A stretch of DNA of 64,000 bases from Haloterrigena gelatinilytica (GCF_013342145.1 NZ_JABUQZ010000002.1:62001-126000), one strand, 5' to 3'; positions 36,472 through 45,943 are shown, counted from the first letter of the stretch. Notes: a model not told the origin generated them from the sequence alone. Numbers and translations: made by a program.

Positions 36472-37827
36472 TCAGTACTGCTCGAGGTAGCGGTCGAGTT
36501 CCCACTGGGAAACGTCGACGAGGTACTCCTCGAACTCCTGACTCTTGGCTTCGACGAACTTCGGCGCGACGTGCTCGCCGAGCGCGTTGTAGATGACTTC
36601 GTCCTCCTCGAGGGCCTCGACGGCCTCGCCGAGGTTCGACGGGAGCGTCTCGATGCCGTACTCCTCGCGCTTCTGTTCGTCGAACTCGTAGATGTTCTCC
36701 CGGACCGGGTCGGGACACTCGAGGTCCTGCTCGATGCCGTCGAGACCCGCGTGGATCATGACGGCGAAGGCGAGGTACGGGTTACAGGACGGGTCCGGCG
36801 AGCGCAGTTCGACGCGCGAGGCCGCCGGGACGCGGGCGGCCGGCTTGCGGACCAGGGCCGAGCGGTTACGATCCGACCAGGCGACGTAGACCGGCGCCTC
36901 GTAGCCCGGCACCAGGCGCTTGTAGCTGTTGACCGTCGGGTTCGCAACGGCCGTGATCGCCGGCGCGTGCTCTAAGATACCCGCGAGGTAGGAGTGGGCG
37001 GTGTCGGAGAGGTTGAACTCGTCGTCCTCGTCGTGGAACGCGTTCTCGCCGTCCTCGGTCATCAAGGACATGTGCGTGTGCATGCCCGAGCCGTTGATCT
37101 TCGGGATCGGCTTGGGCATGAACGTCGCGTGGAGGTCGTGTTCGGCGGCGATCGCGCGGACGACGGTGCGGAACGTGGCGACGTTGTCCGCGGTCGCGAG
37201 CGCGTCGTCGTACTCGAAGTTGATCTCGTACTGGCCGCGAGCGACCTCGTGGTGGCTGGCTTCGATCTCGAAGCCCATGTCCTCGAGACCGTAGATGATG
37301 TCCCGGCGGACGTCGCTCGCGAGGTCTTTCGGCGCGAGGTCGAAGTAGCCGCCGTAGTCGGCGGTCTCGGTCGTCGCGCGACCCTCTTCGTCCTCCTCGA
37401 ACATGAAGAACTCCGGCTCGGGCGCGAAGTTGACCTCGTAGCCCATGTCGTTGGCGCGCTCGATGGCCCCTTTGAGGACGTTGCGCGGGTCGCCCTCGAA
37501 GGGCTCGCCCGTCGAGGTGTTGTAGACGTCACAGATCATCCGGGCGGAGGCCCCGTCCTCGCGCTGTCTCCAGGGGAGGACGGCGAACGTGTCCGGATCG
37601 GGAACCAGACGCATGTCCGATTCCTGAATGCGGACGAAGCCCTCGATCGAGGAGCCGTCGAAGTAGATCCCCTCGGTGAAGGCCTTCTCGGCCTGGCGGG
37701 CCGGCACGGAGACGTTCTTTACCGTCCCCAGGATGTCGGTAAACTGCAGTCGAAGGAAGTCGATATCCTGTTCTTCGATCTCGTCCAGTACCTCCTCTTC
37801 CGCGGACGTGAGATTTCCGCTTGTCAT
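36472..37827 (-). CDS. glnA: glutamine synthetase type I
   Basis: Makes glutamine from glutamate, ammonia and ATP: the central ammonium-assimilating enzyme, a cytoplasmic dodecamer. 451 residues, the expected length for the archaeal type. Hallmarks include the beta-Grasp N-terminal domain ([19 protein letters not shown]), [17 protein letters not shown], the metal and ATP site [32 protein letters not shown] and [12 protein letters not shown]-type glutamate loop residues. No adenylylation tyrosine motif is evident, as expected in archaea. AGAACTTTAGTAG (minus strand, near 37862) fits a TATA box with a short leader. Confidence 0.97.
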   Translation of the reverse strand: MTSGNLTSAEEEVLDEIEEQDIDFLRLQFTDILGTVKNVSVPARQAEKAFTEGIYFDGSSIEGFVRIQESDMRLVPDPDTFAVLPWRQREDGASARMICDVYNTSTGEPFEGDPRNVLKGAIERANDMGYEVNFAPEPEFFMFEEDEEGRATTETADYGGYFDLAPKDLASDVRRDIIYGLEDMGFEIEASHHEVARGQYEINFEYDDALATADNVATFRTVVRAIAAEHDLHATFMPKPIPKINGSGMHTHMSLMTEDGENAFHDEDDEFNLSDTAHSYLAGILEHAPAITAVANPTVNSYKRLVPGYEAPVYVAWSDRNRSALVRKPAARVPAASRVELRSPDPSCNPYLAFAVMIHAGLDGIEQDLECPDPVRENIYEFDEQKREEYGIETLPSNLGEAVEALEEDEVIYNALGEHVAPKFVEAKSQEFEEYLVDVSQWELDRYLEQY

Positions 37828-38144
37828 CTTCTACTCGAGTATGCCATTGGATTCTACTACTAAAGTTCTACTGATGTTGGCGAATACTCCTATAGTGAGA
37901 TAAACTTGGACATGTGTTGTTTAGAAAAGGGTGTATGAGGGGTTGGAACTAACAACGACTGAAAAACGTCGGGGAAAACTGAATAGTCGTGTAGCGGTTA
38001 CTGATCGACCGTTACGAACGGCGCGGAGACCGACACTGATCGGGACGCCCATCAGTCACCCATCGGGACGTCAGTCGCGACCGAACCCGACCAGCAGAGG
38101 CGACCGCGACTCGCGGCGAGAGCGACCGAGTTCGGCCGGTGCCG
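37828..38144. other. glnA upstream region
   Basis: Holds the glnA promoter (TATA-like element at 37857-37868, a second candidate TTTATC near 37903). The rest shows no gene or repeat. Confidence 0.45.
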
Positions 38145-38480
38145 TCAGCGTCGCAGTCGGTCGCTCGAGGGAACCGACACGGCCGCGACGCCGGTCAGTC
38201 CGACGTCGATGGTCGCTCGCCAGATCTGGATCGTGGTTCGAACCGTTCGCTGCCACGTCGCGGTCGGTCGAGCGATCGATCGATCGGCCGTCGCGTCGTC
38301 GGGAAGCGGCCGCTTCGTGAGCGTCGTCTCGCAGACGGGGCAGACGTATTCGACGTGTCGGTCCCGCGTCCGGCGAACCCAGTCGCCGTCGACCGGGTTC
38401 GCGTGGTCGCACTCCCAGCAAAAGAGGGTCGATTTCCGGGGTACTGACGGATTCTCGTCGGTAGTTGCGGGCCGAGTCAT
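38145..38480 (-). CDS. zinc-ribbon protein with amphipathic C-terminus
   Basis: A 111-residue protein with a two-knuckle zinc ribbon: STLFCWECDHANPVDGDW and YVCPVCETTLTKRPL. Two CxxC pairs about 24 residues apart fit one zinc. The C-terminal 40 residues are basic and Thr/Ile-rich (TATWQRTVRTTIQIWRATID) and could contact nucleic acid or membrane. Unrecognised family, common style in haloarchaea. Confidence 0.7.
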   Translation of the reverse strand: MTRPATTDENPSVPRKSTLFCWECDHANPVDGDWVRRTRDRHVEYVCPVCETTLTKRPLPDDATADRSIARPTATWQRTVRTTIQIWRATIDVGLTGVAAVSVPSSDRLRR

Positions 38481-38881
38481 CGACCGGACCGACGGGATCG
38501 GCGCGTAAAGCCATCGGCTACGGTTCGGATCGTCCACGCGAGTCGTCGCCCGTATACGAACGATTTCGTCCGAAACGGTGCGATCCCCCGGTTCGAAAAC
38601 CGGCCGCGTCGGCGGCGGCTTCGGAGCGGTCGCGAGGACCGCCGACGGTCGTCGGGGCGATCGACTCGAGGCCGCGCTCCGGTAACGCTTCAAACGAATT
38701 CATCCGAGTAGATCGCCGGCGAGTCCGTTCATCGCACGGGAGCTCTCCGCCGACGGCGAGTCCGGTCGCCGTCGCGGACCGCCTCGCTCACGCTGTGGCG
38801 GACGTCGTCCCGGTTCGGCTCACGCGAACCCCCAGCGTCCGCCGACGGTACCGATTTCAGCGCGAAGCCGATAGGGATAGT
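38481..38881. other. 400-base spacer, no gene seen
   Basis: Lies between divergent genes (zinc-ribbon protein left, thioredoxin right). Frames here are Arg/Pro/Ser-rich and not protein-like. No clear TATA box was located. Confidence 0.5.
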
Positions 38882-39232
38882 ATGGACGACCCGACAAAAC
38901 CGACGCACCTCGAGACCGGCGACGAGCTCGACGCCTTCCTCGAGCGCCACGACGTCGCCCTCGTCGAGTTCTACACCAGCGGCTGCACGATGTGTCAGGC
39001 GATGGAACCGGTTCTGGGCAACGTCGCCCGAGCGACCGGCGTCCCGGTCGCGCTGATCAACCCCGGGGACGATATCGGACTCGTCGAGCGGTTCGAGATC
39101 CGCTCGGTGCCGACGCTGATCCTGTTTTCCGACGGCGAGGAGATCGACCGTCGCGCTGAGGGGTTCGTCGGCGCCGACGACGTCGTCGCGATGCTCGAAG
39201 CCGACGTTCCCGAGGCCGTCGACGCGGCGTAG
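38882..39232 (+). CDS. thioredoxin-like protein
   Basis: A 116-residue thioredoxin fold acting as a cytoplasmic disulfide reductase. The active site is CTMC in VEFYTSGCTMCQAMEPVL (about 28-45), differing from the classical CGPC; RFEIRSVPTLILFSDGEEID contains the conserved cis-Pro and the following strand. The charged, acidic surface is typical. No thioredoxin reductase is adjacent. Confidence 0.9.
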   Translation: MDDPTKPTHLETGDELDAFLERHDVALVEFYTSGCTMCQAMEPVLGNVARATGVPVALINPGDDIGLVERFEIRSVPTLILFSDGEEIDRRAEGFVGADDVVAMLEADVPEAVDAA

Positions 39233-39294
39233 GTCCGGCTTCCGCGAGGGCGTTCGAGCGTCGCCGCGCCGTCGCGCCGGCCGTCAGCCGCGAG

Positions 39295-39663
39295 TCACTC
39301 GTCCTCGGACTCGAGTGCTGTCGGATCGACCTCGCCTTCCAGGTACCGCTCTCCTAACTCCGTGATGTCGTACATGCCGATTGCCTGTTTCACCAGCAGG
39401 CCGCGCTTGCTGAGCTCTCGACAGCGGTACGCGGCGTGGGGCGCGCGACAGACGTCCTCCGTTTCGATGTGGTCGGGATCGAAAATGTAGCTCTCCCGCA
39501 TCAACTCGAGGATCTCGTCGTCGACGGGGTCCATCCACTCGGCGGGGACGTCCGGTTCCGATTCCGCTTCTCCCTCTGCGTCGGCTTCTTCGGCCCCGTC
39601 GTTCGCGTCCGGGGCGTTCTCGTCCGGTTCCTCGTCACCGTCGTTCGCGTGCGGATCGGTCAT
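39295..39663 (-). CDS. PhiH1-repressor-like winged-helix protein
   Basis: A 122-residue DNA-binding protein. A 40-residue acidic leader precedes the winged helix: MDPVDDEILELMRESYIFDP, then EDVCRAPHAAYRCRELSKRG and LLVKQAIGMYDITELGERYL. This is the haloarchaeal DUF2250 or PhiH1-like fold, similar in kind to the protein at 1059. Target unknown. Confidence 0.75.
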   Translation of the reverse strand: MTDPHANDGDEEPDENAPDANDGAEEADAEGEAESEPDVPAEWMDPVDDEILELMRESYIFDPDHIETEDVCRAPHAAYRCRELSKRGLLVKQAIGMYDITELGERYLEGEVDPTALESEDE

Positions 39664-39767
39664 GCTGATTCTCCCCGTGAATACGGTCGCGTCGGCCGGA
39701 AAAACGCAGTCGGGCTACAAGATACTGTTGCATCGCACCGTCGCGCTCGGGACCTGAGACCGCCGAG

Positions 39768-40187
39768 TTACGTCCGCGACTCGGGGGCGGCGTAGTCCAC
39801 GTGGACGTTCGGGACGGCGGCCGGGGACAGACCCGTGATCCGGCGGTCGACGAGCGTCACGTCCGCGAGGTCGCCGGTGAACCGGAACCGGAGCGTCCCG
39901 GATTCGATCGTCCCCTCGAGGGTCGACCCCGAGAGGACCGTCGCCGACTCGCTCTCGTCGTCGATCAGTTCGATCGTCCCGTCGACCGTAATCTCGAAAC
40001 TCGAGGGGGTACCGTGCCCGATGATCGTCAGCGTGTTCGCCGACGAGTCGGCGTCCCGCGTGGTCGCGGCGATCGTGGCGGTCGCCGATTCGGCCGTCGC
40101 CGCCGCGGGCGTTCGATCGGCGAGATCGACGGCGACCGACCGATCGTCGTCCGTCTGCGCATCGTGGGTCGCGTACTGCCGTTCCAT
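39768..40187 (-). CDS. haloarchaeal hypothetical, strand-rich
   Basis: A 139-residue cytoplasmic-looking protein rich in short strands (LTIIGHGTPSSFEITVDGTI, then ATVLSGSTLEGTIESGTLRF). It has no signal peptide. The repeating strand-turn pattern suggests a small beta-sandwich or barrel. No family recognised. A TATA-like GGTTTATGC at 40213-40221 sits 30 bases upstream of the start. Confidence 0.6.
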   Translation of the reverse strand: MERQYATHDAQTDDDRSVAVDLADRTPAAATAESATATIAATTRDADSSANTLTIIGHGTPSSFEITVDGTIELIDDESESATVLSGSTLEGTIESGTLRFRFTGDLADVTLVDRRITGLSPAAVPNVHVDYAAPESRT

Positions 40188-40213
40188 ATACCGGATGATG
40201 TCGAGTATACAAG

Positions 40214-40221
40214 CATAAACC
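40214..40221 (-). promoter_or_regulatory. TATA box of the 40187 gene
   Basis: GGTTTATG on the minus strand, centred about 30 bases before the ATG. Confidence 0.55.
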
Positions 40222-40379
40222 TTCTCACCTAACTATCGATATGATTTGATGAAATACGAGCTTTCATTTCCGTTTTAATCACTACTTTCATCTCTCGGTG
40301 ATGGTTCTGGAGTTTGATTCGACGACTAATCGCGAAACACTTATACCCGAATCGAAAGAAGCACCGACAACCGAATTCT

Positions 40380-40586
40380 ATGTCACTCTCTCGCCTGCTC
40401 TCCGGTCTCTTTACCGGATCGGAGCCCAACACCGAGTCACCAGCGACGACACAGCACAGTGGCGAGAGCGAGCCGTCGTCGACGGTCATCTACGAGTGTC
40501 GCACCTGCGGAACGACCGTCTCGGCGGACACGGTCAGGTGTCCGGCGTGTGAGGACGACGATATCGTTCGTTACTCGATCGACTGA
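40380..40586 (+). CDS. small zinc-ribbon protein
   Basis: A 68-residue protein with one zinc ribbon near its end: YECRTCGTTVSADTVRCPAC, followed by an acidic tail. The N-terminus (MSLSRLLSGLFTGSEP) is a short amphipathic segment. Haloarchaeal zinc-ribbon miniproteins of this size are common and mostly uncharacterised. The preceding ACTTATACCC near 40340 may be its promoter. Its 3' end overlaps that of the glycosyltransferase gene by 16 bases, tail to tail. Confidence 0.7.
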   Translation: MSLSRLLSGLFTGSEPNTESPATTQHSGESEPSSTVIYECRTCGTTVSADTVRCPACEDDDIVRYSID

Positions 40587-41629
40587 TCGGGCGTCTCGAC
40601 CTCGGTCCTCGCGCCGCTGTACTCGTATCTGGTCGTCTCGAGCGATTCGTTTTCGTCGAAGTCGAGGTAGATCGCGAACCCGAGTGCGATCAGGCCGACC
40701 AGGACGGCCACGAACGAGCCGATCGCACCGGTGTACCCGTCCTTTCCGCGAAGGGTTCGGACGATCGAGTTGCCGAGTCCGGCGCTGCCGCCGAGGAGTC
40801 CGGTGGCGCCGGCGCCGTAGAGGACGACGGCGGGATGGAACTTCTCGACCACGTAGCGGGTCTTCAGCCGCCAGATGAAGCTCCGGAGCAACAGCAGGGA
40901 GACGAACCGCACGAACGGGACGTAGCGGATGCTGCTGTTTTCCTCGCCGTAGACCGCCGACATCGAGACGTCCGCGACGCGACACTCGTTGACGTTGAGG
41001 TGCGTCAGCAGGTGATTGAGGAAGCCGTACCGATCGGTGATCGCCTCGAGGTCGAGCCGTTCGATCGTCTCCCGCGAGATGGCGGTGTAGCCGTTCTGCG
41101 GGTCGCCGATGGTCCAGTACCCCGAGGCGAACTTCGAGAGGCCGGTGAGCAGGGCGTTGCCGAAGAACCGGAACGTCGACATTCCCTCGCGGTCCTCGGG
41201 GTGGAGCAGCCGGTTGCCCTTCGCGTAGTCGGCCTCGCCCTCGACGACCGGATCGATGATCCGATCGAGGATCGCGGGGTCCATCTGGCCGTCCCCGTTC
41301 ATCACGGCGACGACGTCCATCTCGTCGTCGGCGGCGTGTTTGTACCCCGTCTTGACCGCCGCGCCGTAGCCGCGGTTCTCCTCGTGGCGGATCGGCACGA
41401 CCCGCCGCGAGTCGCCGCCGTCGGCCAGCGCGAGCGCCGGCTCGGGCTCGGCGTCCTCGTTGATCCGCGCGGCGACGCGCCTGATCTCCCGCCAGCTGCC
41501 GTCCGGCGAGGCGTCGTCGATGGCGTAGATCCGGTCGACGAAGTCCGGAACCGTCTCGATGACGGTCCCGACGAACGACTCCTCGTCGTAGGCCGTGACG
41601 ACGACGCCGATTCGTTTGCCCTTATACAT
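40571..41629 (-). CDS. GT2 family glycosyltransferase with two C-terminal membrane helices
   Basis: A 352-residue inverting GT-A glycosyltransferase, dolichyl-phosphate-sugar-synthase-like. The nucleotide-binding start is IGVVVTAYDEESFVGTVIET, then IYAIDDASPDGSWRE and the metal-site VAVMNGDGQMDP, plus NRLLHPEDREGMSTFRFFGN. Two hydrophobic helices (about 265-290 and 300-325) anchor it to the membrane facing the cytoplasm. It is the last gene of the sugar operon, overlapping the upstream dehydrogenase by eight bases, so it probably transfers the sugar made there or a related one to a lipid carrier. Confidence 0.9.
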   Translation of the reverse strand: MYKGKRIGVVVTAYDEESFVGTVIETVPDFVDRIYAIDDASPDGSWREIRRVAARINEDAEPEPALALADGGDSRRVVPIRHEENRGYGAAVKTGYKHAADDEMDVVAVMNGDGQMDPAILDRIIDPVVEGEADYAKGNRLLHPEDREGMSTFRFFGNALLTGLSKFASGYWTIGDPQNGYTAISRETIERLDLEAITDRYGFLNHLLTHLNVNECRVADVSMSAVYGEENSSIRYVPFVRFVSLLLLRSFIWRLKTRYVVEKFHPAVVLYGAGATGLLGGSAGLGNSIVRTLRGKDGYTGAIGSFVAVLVGLIALGFAIYLDFDENESLETTRYEYSGARTEVETPDQSIE

Positions 41630-43118
41630 CGTCTGCCCCGGGGTTCTCGAGGGTGCCGTCGGTCTCCGTCGGTCGTTCGTCGGTGCCGCCGTCGGCGGTC
41701 AGCGAGCGTTCGTCCGCCGCGATCGCGTCCGCTCCGCCGTCGCCTCGCGGCGGCCGTCCGTCCGCCGTTCCGCCGAGGGTGTACCGCCGGTGTGGCGTTC
41801 CCGAGAGGTCGACCGCGTCCCGGCCGTCGACGACGACCATCGGCTCGAGGTCGGCCCACGGAATCGCCTCGAACTCGGCGTGGGGCGTCACGACGATCGC
41901 GGCGTCGAACGACTCGTCCGCGAGGTCGTCGACGTCGACCGCTCGAGCGCCGTAGTCGGCGGGATCGACCAGCGGATCGACCCCGGCGACGTCCGCGCCG
42001 GCGTCCCGCAGCGCGTCGATCACGCCGATCGCCGGCGACGCGCGCGTCTCCTCGACGCCGGCCCGGTAGGTGATCCCCAGCACGACCACGGACGCGTCCG
42101 CGAGGTCGTCGCCGGTCGCCTCGAGCTCCCGCTCGAGTCTGTCGACGGTGACGGCCGGCATCTCGTCGTTGAGCCGGCGGGCCGTCCGCGTCAGGTCCAT
42201 CGGTTCCTCGGCCTGGGAGAGCAGGAAGTGCGGGTAGAAGGGGATGCAGTGGCCCCCGACGCCCGGACCGGGATCGTGGAGCTGGCACATCGGCAGATCG
42301 TTCGCCGTCCCGATCGCCTCGCGGACCGAGATGCCGAGCTCGTCTGCCAGCCGTCCCAGTTCGTTGGCCAGCCCGATGTTGACGTCGCGGTAGACGCCCT
42401 CGAACACCTTGACGGCCTCTGCGGTCGTCGCGTCCGAGACCGGGTGGACCTCGTTGCTCGAGAGCTCGTCGTAGACGACCGAGGCGGCGCGGGTGCTCTC
42501 GTCGTCGATCCCGCCGACGACCTTGGGGTACGCACCGCGGATGTCTTCCAGCGCGCGACCGCTGGACGTCCGCTCCGGACAGAACGCCAGCCCGAACTCG
42601 TCGTCCTCGAGACCGCTCTCCTGTTCGAGGTGCGGCCGAATGACGTCTCGACAGCTCGTCGGCGGCAGCGTCGACTCGGCGATGACCAGATCGCCCGGCG
42701 CTAGTCCGGCGGCGATATCGTCGACGACCGACTCGACGGTCGCCAGGTTCGGATCGTCGTCGTCGTCCAGCAGCGTCGGGACGATGATCACGTGGATCCG
42801 CGCGTTCGCGGCCGCCTCGGGGCCCTCGGTCGTCGCCTCGAGCCGACCGGCGTCGACCTGTTCGGCGACGAGCTCGTCCAGTCCGGGCTCGCCGACGACG
42901 TGGTTCTCGCCGTCGTTGATTCGGTCGACGACGTCGGGATCGATGTCGACGCCCGTGACGGCGCCCGTCGTTTCGGCGTAGACGCCCGCCAGCGGCAGCC
43001 CCATCTTCCCGAGGCCGTAGACGGCGACCGGAATCTCGCCGTCGGTGAGCAGGTCGCGTTGGCGCTCCGGGTCGACGGTCGAGTCGTAGAGCCCGACGTC
43101 GGTCTCGTCGCCGACCAT
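41622..43118 (-). CDS. nucleotide-sugar 6-dehydrogenase (UDP-HexNAc type)
   Basis: A 498-residue NAD-dependent enzyme that oxidises C6 of a UDP-sugar to a uronic acid, like WbpA/WecC and archaeal AglM. N-terminal Rossmann fold VAVYGLGKMGLPLAGVYAET (about 31-50), VDIDPDVVDRINDGE, then CPERTSSGRALED, and the catalytic cysteine in GPGVGGHCIPFYP (about residue 290), then VLGITYRAGVEETRASP. A low-complexity 50-residue tail is unusual. A strong ribosome site GGGAGGTGG precedes the ATG, whose base overlaps the TGA of the previous gene. Confidence 0.92.
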   Translation of the reverse strand: MVGDETDVGLYDSTVDPERQRDLLTDGEIPVAVYGLGKMGLPLAGVYAETTGAVTGVDIDPDVVDRINDGENHVVGEPGLDELVAEQVDAGRLEATTEGPEAAANARIHVIIVPTLLDDDDDPNLATVESVVDDIAAGLAPGDLVIAESTLPPTSCRDVIRPHLEQESGLEDDEFGLAFCPERTSSGRALEDIRGAYPKVVGGIDDESTRAASVVYDELSSNEVHPVSDATTAEAVKVFEGVYRDVNIGLANELGRLADELGISVREAIGTANDLPMCQLHDPGPGVGGHCIPFYPHFLLSQAEEPMDLTRTARRLNDEMPAVTVDRLERELEATGDDLADASVVVLGITYRAGVEETRASPAIGVIDALRDAGADVAGVDPLVDPADYGARAVDVDDLADESFDAAIVVTPHAEFEAIPWADLEPMVVVDGRDAVDLSGTPHRRYTLGGTADGRPPRGDGGADAIAADERSLTADGGTDERPTETDGTLENPGADDV

Positions 43119-44101
43119 CAGGCCTCCACCTCCCGTTTCTCGGTCTCCTCGGTAACCAGCGAGTCGATCGTCTGGACCATCTCGAGGGCCCGGATGCCGT
43201 CTTCGGCGGTGACGACCGGCTCGGAGCCGTTCCGGGCGGCCTCGACGAACGACTCGAGTTCGTGTCGCAGCGGCTCGCCGTTGTCGACGCGGGGTCGTTC
43301 GACCACGCTCTCGTGGCGGTACCGCCGTTTTCCGTCGTCGGTGAGGTACTCCGGATAGGAGTCGCGGTGGATCAGCACCGACTGCTCCAGATAGTCGACC
43401 TCGACCAGACACTCGCGGGCGGTGACGGTCAGCGTCCGGACTTTCTTCTGCGTGACGCGACTGGCCGTCAGGGAGGCGACGACGTCGTCGAACTCGAGCG
43501 TCGCCGTCGCGTACTGGCCGCTCTCGGTTCCCGTCGCGGTCACCGAATCCGGCCGGTCCTCGAGCAGCGAGGCGACGATGTCGAGATCGTGGACCATCAG
43601 GTCGAAGACGACGTTGCCCAGCGCGGTCCGATCGAGCGGCGGGCCGAGTCGTTCGGCCTCGACGCTGATGACGTCGAGGTCCTCGACCAGGTCCGTCACC
43701 GTCTGGACGGCCGGGTTGAACCGCTCGATGTGGCCGACCTGCAGGACGAGACCACGTTCCTCGGCCAGTTCGGCCAGAGCGCGGCCCTGTTCGGTCGTCT
43801 CGGCGATCGGCTTTTCGACCAGGACGTGGACGTCGGCGTTCAGACAGTCCGAGACGACGTCGTAGTGAGCCCGCGTCGGAACGGCGACCGTGACGACGTC
43901 ACAGCGCTCGAGGACGGTCTCGAACGCGACGGCGTCGGTGGCGTACGCGTCGGCGACTCGCCGCGCGACCTCCTCGTCGTGGTCGGCCACGCAGGCGAGT
44001 TCGACGTCTTGGAGTTCGCTGTACACGCGCGCGTGGTTCTCGCCCATGGAGCCGACGCCGATGACGCCGGCCCGAATCGGTCGTGAAGGTGTTTCGTTCA
44101 T
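43118..44101 (-). CDS. Gfo/Idh/MocA oxidoreductase, WbpB-like
   Basis: A 327-residue NAD-dependent dehydrogenase. Rossmann start RAGVIGVGSMGENHARVYSE (about 10-29), ACVADHDEE, LVEKPIAETTEQG (the EKP motif), HIERFNPAV and VVFDLMVHDLDIVASLL. In sugar clusters with an aminotransferase and acetyltransferase this family oxidises C3 of UDP-GlcNAcA (WbpB, MMP0352-like). It overlaps its upstream neighbour by four bases and its downstream neighbour by one. Confidence 0.9.
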   Translation of the reverse strand: MNETPSRPIRAGVIGVGSMGENHARVYSELQDVELACVADHDEEVARRVADAYATDAVAFETVLERCDVVTVAVPTRAHYDVVSDCLNADVHVLVEKPIAETTEQGRALAELAEERGLVLQVGHIERFNPAVQTVTDLVEDLDVISVEAERLGPPLDRTALGNVVFDLMVHDLDIVASLLEDRPDSVTATGTESGQYATATLEFDDVVASLTASRVTQKKVRTLTVTARECLVEVDYLEQSVLIHRDSYPEYLTDDGKRRYRHESVVERPRVDNGEPLRHELESFVEAARNGSEPVVTAEDGIRALEMVQTIDSLVTEETEKREVEA

Positions 44102-45354
44102 TGGGAGTGGAAGTGGTCGGTCACTGCTTCGACGACGGTTCGCCGATCGCGCTCCGAGAGGGTCGGATGCACCGGCAGCGAGAGCACGGTCTCGGCCGCC
44201 CGCTCGGCCTCGGGAAGCGACGCCGCGGCCGTGCTCACCGTCTCGTAGGCCGGCTGGCGGTGGATCGGCGTCCCGTAGTAGACGCCGGTGTCGACGCCCC
44301 GCTCGTCGAGGGTCGCCGCCAGCTCGTCGCGCTCGTCGGTCCGGATCGTGTACTGGTGGTAGACGTGCCGGTAGCCGTCCGGCTCCGTCGGCGTCTCGAC
44401 CGGCAGCTCGGCCAGCTGCTCGTCGTAGTAGGCGGCGTTTTCCCGTCGAGCCCGGTTGAAATCGGGCAGCCGCTCGAGTTGCTCGCGGCCGATGGCGGCG
44501 GCGAGGCTCGTCATGCGGTAGTTGTGCCCGAGGTCGACGTGCTCGTAGCTGCCGCCCTCGCCGACGTCCCGGCCGTGGTTGACGAAGCTCGCGGCTCGGT
44601 CGGCGAGGTCGTCGCGATCGGTCGTGATCACCCCGCCCTCGCCGGTCGTCATGTTCTTCGTCGGATAGAACGAGAAGCAGGCCGCGTCGCCGAACGAACC
44701 GACGCGCTCGCGGTCGATTTCCGCGCCGTGGGCCTGGCAGGCGTCCTCGAGCACGAACAGGTCGCGCTCGTCGGCGATCTCGCACAGCCGTTTCATGTCG
44801 GCCGCCAGCCCGTAGAGGTGGACCGGCAGCAGGCCGACGACGTCGTCACGCTCCTCGAGGATCCGCTCGACGGCGTCCGGATCGAGCGTGTACGTCTCCG
44901 GATCGATGTCGGCGAAGACGGGTCGGGCGCCGGCGAGTCTGATCGCGTTCGCGCTCGCGACGAAGGAAAACGGCGACGTGAGCACCGCGTCGCCCTCCTC
45001 GAGGCCCAGCGCCTCGAGGGCCGCGTGCAGGGCGGTCGTCCCGTTGGAGGTCGCGACGGCCCGGTCGGTGCCGCAGTAGGCGGCGTACTCGTCCTCGAAG
45101 GCTCTGACTTCCGGCCCGTCGGCGAGCATGCCGCTCTCGAGGATCGATTCGACTCGCTCGACGGCGTCGTCGCTGAGCGTCGGGTTCGCGATCGAGACGG
45201 AGTCGCTGGTCTCGGCGCCCTCGTCGCTCGGTTCGGACGCCGACGCGTCGGTCTCGCTCTCAGTTTCGGCCTCGGCGACGCCGCCGTCGGTCTCGGCGAC
45301 CGTCTCGGTTCCGGGCTCGCGCCCGCTGTCGATGTCGCTGTTGGAATCGGTCAT
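44098..45354 (-). CDS. DegT/DnrJ/EryC1 sugar aminotransferase, WbpE-like
   Basis: A 418-residue PLP enzyme that aminates a UDP-3-keto-sugar. After a 55-residue acidic extension: SIANPTLSDDAVERVESILE, AVATSNGTTALHAALEALGL, SPFSFVASANAIRLAGARPV, EDACQAHGAE and the PLP lysine in SFYPTKNMTTGEGG (about residue 231), then NHGRDVG and YRMTSLAAAIGREQLERL. The N-terminal extension is longer than usual and low in complexity. Overlaps the acetyltransferase stop by four bases. Confidence 0.93.
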   Translation of the reverse strand: MTDSNSDIDSGREPGTETVAETDGGVAEAETESETDASASEPSDEGAETSDSVSIANPTLSDDAVERVESILESGMLADGPEVRAFEDEYAAYCGTDRAVATSNGTTALHAALEALGLEEGDAVLTSPFSFVASANAIRLAGARPVFADIDPETYTLDPDAVERILEERDDVVGLLPVHLYGLAADMKRLCEIADERDLFVLEDACQAHGAEIDRERVGSFGDAACFSFYPTKNMTTGEGGVITTDRDDLADRAASFVNHGRDVGEGGSYEHVDLGHNYRMTSLAAAIGREQLERLPDFNRARRENAAYYDEQLAELPVETPTEPDGYRHVYHQYTIRTDERDELAATLDERGVDTGVYYGTPIHRQPAYETVSTAAASLPEAERAAETVLSLPVHPTLSERDRRTVVEAVTDHFHSQ

Positions 45355-45929
45355 GCGATCTGGTTTGCTCCCTCGAGCGGTTCGGGCAACGCTTGCACCG
45401 TCGCCGGCGTGCCGACGGCGAGCGTGTCCGGCGGGACGTCCTCGGTGACGACCGACCCGGCGGCGACGAAGGCGTTCTCGCCGACGGTGACGCCGGGCAA
45501 CAGCGTCGCGTTCGCGCCGATCGATGCGCCGTCCTCGATCGTCGGCCCCTCGAGGCCGTTGTCCGTCCTGATCGGGTACTCGTCGTTCGTCAGGGCCGCG
45601 CTCGGCCCGATGAAGACGTTATCCCCGATCGTCGTCTCGGTCGGAATGTAGACGTTCGTCTGGAGGCTGACGTGGGAGCCGATCGTCGTCTGGCCGTCGA
45701 TGACCGTCTTGGTGCCGACGAGGACGTCGTCGCCCATCGTCGTCCCTTCTCGGACCAGGACGTCGTGGCCGGTCGTGAACTCGTCGCCGATCGTCACGTC
45801 GCCGTAGACGATCGAGCCGGCCCTGATCGTCGCGCCGTCGCCGACTCGCGTCGGTTCGTCGAACTCGCCGTATCCGACCGTCGCATCGTCGTCGACCGTG
45901 CAATCCTCGCCGTGGACGAACTCGCTCAC
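45351..45929 (-). CDS. hexapeptide-repeat acetyltransferase, WbpD-like
   Basis: A 192-residue left-handed beta-helix transferase, probably adding an acetyl group to the 3-amino of a UDP-diamino-uronic acid. Hexapeptide turns run through the whole length (VGDGATIRAGSIVYGDVTIG, LVGTKTVIDGQTTIGSHVSL and IGANATLLPGVTVGENAFVA); catalytic His positions are plausible at GHDVLVREG. First gene of the operon. GTG at 45929 is fixed by a perfect GGAGGTGA at 45936-45943 six bases away. Confidence 0.93.
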   Translation of the reverse strand: MSEFVHGEDCTVDDDATVGYGEFDEPTRVGDGATIRAGSIVYGDVTIGDEFTTGHDVLVREGTTMGDDVLVGTKTVIDGQTTIGSHVSLQTNVYIPTETTIGDNVFIGPSAALTNDEYPIRTDNGLEGPTIEDGASIGANATLLPGVTVGENAFVAAGSVVTEDVPPDTLAVGTPATVQALPEPLEGANQIA

Positions 45930-45935
45930 GGCGTC

Positions 45936-45943
45936 TCACCTCC
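45936..45943 (-). promoter_or_regulatory. perfect Shine-Dalgarno GGAGGTGA
   Basis: Full complement of the 16S rRNA 3' end, six bases before GTG 45929. Unusual in a window where many genes look leaderless; it marks the start of the sugar operon. Confidence 0.85.
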
